Source of the DNA: JAVVEG01 sp041689205
GTDB lineage: Bacteria; Pseudomonadota; Gammaproteobacteria; Pseudomonadales; Pseudohongiellaceae
Length of the DNA: 9,761 nt
Assembly: GCA_041689205.1 (NCBI GenBank)
Contig: JBDNGQ010000092.1
Span: 1-9,761 of the forward strand
Direction: 5' to 3'
The notes below the pieces were generated by a model that worked only from the letters and a program-made list of their open reading frames with translations, was not told the origin of the DNA and made no database searches. The position numbers and the translations under genes are program-made. Positions 6,439 through 9,761 of this stretch are shown piece by piece (within the stretch, counting starts at the first letter, position 1; every line of letters begins with the position of its first letter).

Positions 6439-7212
6439 TTATTCCGACGGGCTTAAAAAATCGCTGACGAGATGATAAAAAGTCTGTGGTTTTTCCGCGT
6501 GCAGCCAATGTCCTGTCTGCATGATTATTTTCAATCCGGCCTGAGGAAATTTTTTGGCAATTTCCTGTTGATGATCTTCAGTTATGTAATTAGACAAGGC
6601 CCCTTTTATAAACAATACGGGTTTGTCAAAAATCCCATCGCCCGCAGGCGCAGCGCGCAACTGCAGATAACTCTTTGCCAGCACCGGCAGGTTGATGCGC
6701 CAGTGAAACCTGCCGTCCTGAGCCCGCACCAGATTAGTCAGCAAAAACTGGCGTACCACTTCGTCGTCAACATGTTCGGCAAGCATTTTATCCGCTTGCG
6801 TGCGCGACGTTATCTGCTGCAGATCAATCGCCTGAAGGCCATCAAAGACCTTATCGTGCTCACTGGCATAGTTAACCGGGGCAATATCGGCCACAACCAG
6901 TTTATCGACCCGCTGCGGATGCTCCAGCGCCAACTGCATGGCGACTTTGCCACCCATAGAATGACCCAGCAAATGTGCACTGCCGATCTTATGTGCATCC
7001 ATGAACTCAATCACATCCATGGCCATGACCGGATAGTCCATCTGCTCGGCATGCGGCGAAGCACCATGATTACGTAAATCCAGTGCATACACAGCATACT
7101 GCTCACTCAGCTTATTGCTGTGCCAGTTCCAGTTGCTGATACTGCCGAACAGTCCATGCAGTATCAGCAGTGGATGACCGACAGTAGAATACTGCCGGTA
7201 GTTCAGTTTCAT
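6439..7212 (-). CDS. ybfF: Alpha/beta-hydrolase, YbfF-type esterase
   Basis: Cytoplasmic serine hydrolase of the alpha/beta fold; E. coli YbfF cleaves short to medium acyl esters and acyl-CoA in vitro, and its physiological substrate is uncertain. From ATG 7212 it has 257 residues, as expected. Visible features: HGLFGS (19-24) for the oxyanion region, DLRNHGAS (45-52), nucleophile elbow GHSMGG with S85, ADIAPV with D109, and H235 in QTGHWLHAEKP. S85, D109 and H235 fit the YbfF triad spacing (24 residues from Ser to Asp). The longer frame start at 7251 is rejected because it overlaps bcp and precedes the conserved N-terminus. The chosen ATG follows the bcp stop by a single base, with AGGA at 7224-7227, 11 nt upstream, inside bcp, so expression is likely coupled to bcp. 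Confidence 0.92.
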   Translation of the reverse strand: MKLNYRQYSTVGHPLLILHGLFGSISNWNWHSNKLSEQYAVYALDLRNHGASPHAEQMDYPVMAMDVIEFMDAHKIGSAHLLGHSMGGKVAMQLALEHPQRVDKLVVADIAPVNYASEHDKVFDGLQAIDLQQITSRTQADKMLAEHVDDEVVRQFLLTNLVRAQDGRFHWRINLPVLAKSYLQLRAAPAGDGIFDKPVLFIKGALSNYITEDHQQEIAKKFPQAGLKIIMQTGHWLHAEKPQTFYHLVSDFLSPSE

Positions 7213-7213
7213 T

Positions 7214-7684
7214 TCAGAGATTTTCCTGCAGCCAGTGAATTGCATCATCATGATGTGTTTTGGTTTTCACTTTATCCATAATGTGACGCAACACCCCTTT
7301 CTTATCGATGATAAAAGTATTACGCAGCACACCGGTGTACTCACGACCCATGAATTTCTTAAGCCCCCAGCTGCCGTACATTTCAGCTACGGTATGCTCG
7401 GTATCGGAGAGCAGAGTGAAGTTCAGCTTATCGCGCTGTACAAATTTCTGCAGACTTTTTACGGGATCGGGACTCACTGCCAGCACGACAGCGTCAAGTT
7501 TCTCCAGCTCCGCCTGACTATCGCGCAGACCGCAGGCCTGCACTGTGCAGCCAGGAGTCATCGCCTTTGGGTAGAAATACAGAATGATGTTTTTACCTTT
7601 AAAATCACTCAGGGACACGTTGTTCTGATGCTGATCTTTAAGGTTGAATTCCGGTGCGGGTTTGCCAATTGCTGGATAAGTCAT
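7214..7684 (-). CDS. bcp: Thiol peroxidase Bcp (peroxiredoxin, PrxQ family)
   Basis: Thioredoxin-dependent peroxiredoxin that reduces hydrogen peroxide and organic or lipid hydroperoxides in the cytoplasm. It has 156 residues and aligns end to end with E. coli Bcp by eye, with shared stretches LYFYPKAMTPGCTVQACGLR, NFTLLSD and FMGREY. The peroxidatic cysteine is C46 in TPGC and the resolving cysteine C51 lies five residues later, giving the atypical 2-Cys mechanism of this subgroup. The start ATG at 7684 has AGGAG at 7692-7696, 7 nt upstream. It is the first gene of the bcp-ybfF-pdxJ operon; its promoter is proposed at 7825-7853. I see no OxyR site that I can support. Confidence 0.97.
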   Translation of the reverse strand: MTYPAIGKPAPEFNLKDQHQNNVSLSDFKGKNIILYFYPKAMTPGCTVQACGLRDSQAELEKLDAVVLAVSPDPVKSLQKFVQRDKLNFTLLSDTEHTVAEMYGSWGLKKFMGREYTGVLRNTFIIDKKGVLRHIMDKVKTKTHHDDAIHWLQENL

Positions 7685-7745
7685 GCTGCTACTCCTGTTG
7701 ATTTCTGACCTGGGTGCCGATCCTGATCCCGGTGCGGCGGCTAAG

Positions 7746-7789
7746 CTGATTGTTGCGCTCGCATCTGATTGTAGCGGCCGCGTCTGATT
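7746..7789. repeat. 19-nt periodic repeat in the bcp leader
   Basis: CTGATT recurs at 7746, 7765 and 7784, exactly 19 nt apart. The two full units, GTTGCGCTCGCATCTGATT (7752-7770) and GTAGCGGCCGCGTCTGATT (7771-7789), match at 15 of 19 positions. It lies within the predicted 5' leader of the bcp operon, 60-105 nt upstream of the start codon. No coding sense is seen in it. Confidence 0.7.
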
Positions 7790-7824
7790 TTGGAGACCAG
7801 GCCGGATCAGGCAGACTGCGCCGG

Positions 7825-7853
7825 ATTATAAGTCACGCTCATGGCTCAGTCAT
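7825..7853 (-). promoter_or_regulatory. Promoter for the bcp-ybfF-pdxJ operon
   Basis: On the minus strand ATGACT (7853-7848) and a perfect TATAAT (7830-7825) are separated by 17 bp. The -10 box is ideal and the -35 matches four of six bases of TTGACA. It would start RNA near 7817 and give a leader of about 130 nt that holds the 19-nt repeats. Confidence 0.55.
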
Positions 7854-7918
7854 GAAGTTTTCCGATAATCATCACTTTAGCGGGCTGCGCATAATCAAGA
7901 GTATGGTAGTATTTTTTC

Positions 7919-8680
7919 ATGTCTTATTCCGCCAGATCCATAGTCGTATTGACCGGTGCCGGGGTTTCTGCTGAATCCGGCATTAACACCTTCCGCGCTG
8001 CTGACGGCTTATGGGAAAATCATCGCCTTGAAGAAGTTGCCACGCCTGAAGGCTTCGAGCGCAATCCACAACTGGTGCATCATTTTTACAATGAACGACG
8101 GCGCCTGCTGCTGGACAAGAGTATTCAGCCCAATCCGGCGCATCTGGCGCTGGCGCAATTTGAGCAGGAGTTTACGGCGGGGTGCCGAGGTCAGTTTCTG
8201 CTGATTACTCAGAACATCGACAATCTGCATGAACGCGCGGGCAGCAGCAATGTGCTGCATATGCACGGCGAACTGTTGAAAATGCGTTGTCAGCACAGTC
8301 ACATGGTCTTCGATATCAACACCGATCTTAGCTGTGACAGTGAATGTCGATGCTGCCTGACCATGGGCAATCTGCGTCCGCATGTGGTCTGGTTTGGAGA
8401 GATGCCTCTGTATATACCGCAGATAAATCGGGCGCTGGAGAATTGCGACCTGTTCATCGCCATCGGCACCTCAGGCAATGTCTACCCGGCAGCAGGTTTT
8501 TATCAGATTGCCAAAAGCCGCAGTGCCCATACCGTCGAGATCAATCTCGAAAAGACCGGTTCAGACTTCGATGAACACATCTACGGACCAGCCTCCAGGG
8601 CAGTGCCCGAGTTCCTGGATGGTCTGTTGGAAGGTGCCAGGGCTCAGCTCAGCAGAGCTTTCAACTCGACTGGGAAATAG
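7919..8680 (+). CDS. cobB: NAD-dependent protein deacylase, sirtuin CobB type
   Basis: Cytoplasmic sirtuin that removes acyl groups from lysines using NAD+, giving nicotinamide and O-acyl-ADP-ribose. It has 253 residues. Motifs in order: GAGVSAESGI (13-22) and FRAADGLW (25-32) for NAD binding, TQNIDNLHERAG (97-108), catalytic H116 in LHMHGE, a zinc region with C124 and C143/C145/C146, LRPHVVWFGEMP (152-163), and GTSGNVYPAAG. Y57 and R60 in FYNERRR are the pair that marks class III sirtuins (CobB, SIRT5), which accept succinyl or malonyl as well as acetyl groups. The first zinc knuckle shows only one Cys followed by His residues (CQHSH), so metal binding there may be altered. No clear ribosome binding site precedes ATG 7919. 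The last 37 bp overlap the convergent thioesterase gene. Divergent from bcp. Confidence 0.95.
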   Translation: MSYSARSIVVLTGAGVSAESGINTFRAADGLWENHRLEEVATPEGFERNPQLVHHFYNERRRLLLDKSIQPNPAHLALAQFEQEFTAGCRGQFLLITQNIDNLHERAGSSNVLHMHGELLKMRCQHSHMVFDINTDLSCDSECRCCLTMGNLRPHVVWFGEMPLYIPQINRALENCDLFIAIGTSGNVYPAAGFYQIAKSRSAHTVEINLEKTGSDFDEHIYGPASRAVPEFLDGLLEGARAQLSRAFNSTGK

Positions 8681-9030
8681 GGTCTGCCGCGACTGTTTAC
8701 CGCCGTGGTCGTAATCGTGGCTGACAACATCAACTGCTGAGTGCCTGATTTTATGATGGTTTGTTCGAACACCAGCCGGACTGGAGAGTGCAGAACAGGC
8801 ACTACCGTCACTAAAAATTCATCACCACTGCGCAGCGATTTTTTAAACTGCAGATCGGCGCGCACCACCACGACAATAATTCCCTGCTCAGTCAAACTGG
8901 CAAAATCCAGACCTCGGGATTTCAGGAACTCATGGCGGGCGTGTTCCAGATAGTTCTGATACACCGCATTGTTCACCACACCCTGCATATCGCACTCATA
9001 GTCACGTACCGCCATCGCCAGTTGAAACAC
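8644..9030 (-). CDS. Acyl-CoA thioesterase, 4HBT hotdog fold (YbgC-like)
   Basis: Small cytoplasmic hotdog-fold enzyme that likely hydrolyses acyl-CoA thioesters; 128 residues, normal for the 4-hydroxybenzoyl-CoA thioesterase family. The N-terminal signature VRDYECDMQGVVNNAVYQ (8-25) places D14 at the catalytic aspartate position seen in YbgC (D-x-x-G-V-V), followed by NYLEHARHEFL, where YbgC-type enzymes have an E-x-A-R stretch. The histidine of the usual YHA/HHA triplet is Asn here, as I recall for other members reading GVVNNAVYQNYLEHAR. The start is GTG at 9030: GAGGAG at 9038-9043 sits 7 nt upstream, and an ATG between them is out of frame. The alternative ATG at 9015 has no such signal. 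The 3' end overlaps cobB by 37 bp in the opposite direction. Exact chain-length preference cannot be inferred. Confidence 0.9.
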   Translation of the reverse strand: MFQLAMAVRDYECDMQGVVNNAVYQNYLEHARHEFLKSRGLDFASLTEQGIIVVVVRADLQFKKSLRSGDEFLVTVVPVLHSPVRLVFEQTIIKSGTQQLMLSATITTTAVNSRGRPYFPVELKALLS

Positions 9031-9162
9031 CTGTCATCTCCTCATTTATAAAGCGCTACCCGTCAGAGTGTGTCGAGATTCGGCATGATACAGCGCCACG
9101 CGAGTGTCCGCACAGAAAGGCCCAGCAAAAACTGCTACGGTATTCCTTTAAGGAGAATAATC

Positions 9163-9651
9163 ATGGCCCTCAAACTACACACCATCATCTGCAGTACCCG
9201 TCCTGGCCGGGTCGGCGACTCGGTTGCCAATTGGTTTCATAGTGTCGCCACTGAGCATGCTGATTTCGATGCTGATCTGATTGATCTGCTTGATTTCAAT
9301 CTGCCGGTGTTCGATGAACCGAATCATCCCGCGCTGCAAAAATATCAGCACGCACACACCAAAGCATGGGCCTCCAGCGTCGATTCAGCCGATGCCTATG
9401 TATTTGTGACACCTGAATACAATTTCGGGCCACCGCCCTCCTTGTTAAATGCTTTGAATTATCTTTATCTGGAATGGAATTATAAACCTGCAGGTATCGT
9501 CAGTTATGGTGGCATCTCGGGTGGGCTGCGTTCTGCGCAAATGATCAAGCTGACGCTGACCACGCTGAAAATAGTGCCCTTGTACGAGGGCGTCACTGTG
9601 TTATCGCGAGCTCGCGATAACTCGGGTAATCAGCAGAACCCAATAATGTGA
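9163..9651 (+). CDS. NAD(P)H-dependent FMN reductase family protein, C-terminus replaced or truncated
   Basis: Flavodoxin-like fold of the FMN_red family; members use NAD(P)H to reduce FMN, quinones or azo compounds. From ATG 9163 it has 162 residues; relatives usually have about 180-195. The start is fixed by AAGGAG at 9150-9155, 7 nt upstream; an earlier ATG at 9070 lacks this. FMN-binding motifs are intact: STRPGRVG (11-18) for the phosphate, TPEYNFGPPPSLLNAL (83-98), and SYGGISGGLRS (114-124). Residues up to EGVTV (142-146) look like the family. From codon 147 the text turns into LSRARDNSGNQQNPIM, which does not resemble the usual ending with a PFFA..ID-like stretch and terminal helix, and neither other frame restores it. 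The change coincides exactly with a 20-bp palindrome at 9601-9620, suggesting insertion or recombination there. The protein may fold poorly or be inactive; gene or pseudogene is undecided. Confidence 0.8.
   Translation: MALKLHTIICSTRPGRVGDSVANWFHSVATEHADFDADLIDLLDFNLPVFDEPNHPALQKYQHAHTKAWASSVDSADAYVFVTPEYNFGPPPSLLNALNYLYLEWNYKPAGIVSYGGISGGLRSAQMIKLTLTTLKIVPLYEGVTVLSRARDNSGNQQNPIM
9601..9620. repeat. 20-bp perfect palindrome at the break in the flavin reductase gene
   Basis: TTATCGCGAGCTCGCGATAA reads the same on both strands. It starts exactly at codon 147 of the flavin reductase, where the protein stops resembling its family. As RNA it could form a stem of up to 8-10 bp with a minimal loop. 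It may be an element end, an insertion target or a terminator-like site. Confidence 0.85.
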
Positions 9652-9725
9652 AGGAGAGTCAGCGAGGCATAGTCTGATTGAGATCGAGGGTCGTTTTGCT
9701 GCGCATTATTTGGTGCGTACATTCT

Positions 9726-9753
9726 TTGGATGGGACTCATCCCATCCAAGGAG
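9726..9753 (+). promoter_or_regulatory. Hairpin abutting the ribosome binding site of a gene beyond the window
   Basis: TTGGATGGGA (9726-9735) and TCCCATCCAA (9740-9749) form a perfect 10-bp stem with a CTCA loop. AAGGAG (9748-9753) begins in the last two stem bases, so folding would partly hide the ribosome binding site. Eight bases later the window ends, so a start codon is expected right at or after 9762. No U tract follows, so it is not a standard terminator. Confidence 0.6.
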
Positions 9754-9761
9754 AAACGCCA

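Larger units (their letters stand above)
9601..9761 (+). mobile_element. Possible left end of an inserted element (right part outside window)
   Basis: From 9601 on, flavin reductase homology is lost. What follows is noncoding: the palindrome, about 105 nt without a gene, a strong hairpin and a good ribosome binding site aimed at a gene just outside the window. A noncoding end followed by a hairpin-guarded start is common in insertion sequences. No transposase is visible and no terminal repeat can be matched, so this is a hypothesis. Confidence 0.25.

Noticed and set aside
7750..7974. 74-codon plus-strand frame in the bcp/cobB intergenic region
   Set aside because: It overlaps the start of cobB out of frame, has no ribosome binding site and its codons cover the repeats and promoter of the bcp operon.
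9070..9162. N-terminal extension of the flavin reductase to ATG 9070
   Set aside because: The extra residues look random, while ATG 9163 has AAGGAG at ideal distance and is followed directly by the family N-terminus.
9726..9749. The right-edge hairpin as an intrinsic terminator of the flavin reductase gene
   Set aside because: Neither strand has a U tract after the stem, and a ribosome binding site begins in its last bases.

Overview
The window looks like chromosomal DNA of a gammaproteobacterium, possibly a marine or aquatic lineage. GC content is moderate, genes are tightly packed, and several products closely match enterobacterial proteins (Bcp, YbfF, CobB, YbbA). The divergent pair tesA / ybbA-ybbP is arranged as in Escherichia coli. 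I cannot name the genus from sequence alone.

Layout. 1-2398 (minus): ybbA ATPase followed by the ybbP-type FtsX permease, which runs off the left edge. 2399-2613: divergent intergenic region with a minus-strand terminator-like hairpin, a perfect 10-bp tandem duplication and a 14-bp palindrome. 2614-3447 (plus): a TesA-type SGNH esterase that appears to be a lipoprotein. 3448-3511: degenerate short repeats between convergent genes. 3512-4816 (minus): MFS transporter with a TTG start. 4922-5521 (minus): an unrecognised secreted, tyrosine- and histidine-rich protein. 5679-7684 (minus): a compact operon bcp - ybfF - pdxJ with gaps of 1 and 4 nt. 7685-7918: divergent control region with a good promoter for the bcp operon and a 19-nt periodic repeat in its leader. 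7919-8680 (plus): CobB-like sirtuin, whose 3' end overlaps by 37 bp the convergent hotdog thioesterase (8644-9030, minus). 9163-9651 (plus): a flavin reductase whose C-terminus is replaced exactly at a 20-bp perfect palindrome. 9652-9761: noncoding, ending in a 10-bp-stem hairpin that abuts a strong ribosome binding site for a gene beyond the window.

Most genes are housekeeping: lipid or lysophospholipid hydrolysis and membrane export, peroxide detoxification, vitamin B6 synthesis, lysine deacylation and acyl-CoA hydrolysis. I see no CRISPR array, tRNA, rRNA, toxin-antitoxin pair or recognisable defence system. The places most worth a second look are the right edge (broken flavin reductase, palindrome, hairpin: a possible mobile-element boundary), the lipoprotein form of TesA, the PdxJ variant that resembles Bacteroidetes enzymes, and the unknown secreted protein. 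All function calls come from reading motifs by eye; no database search was run.
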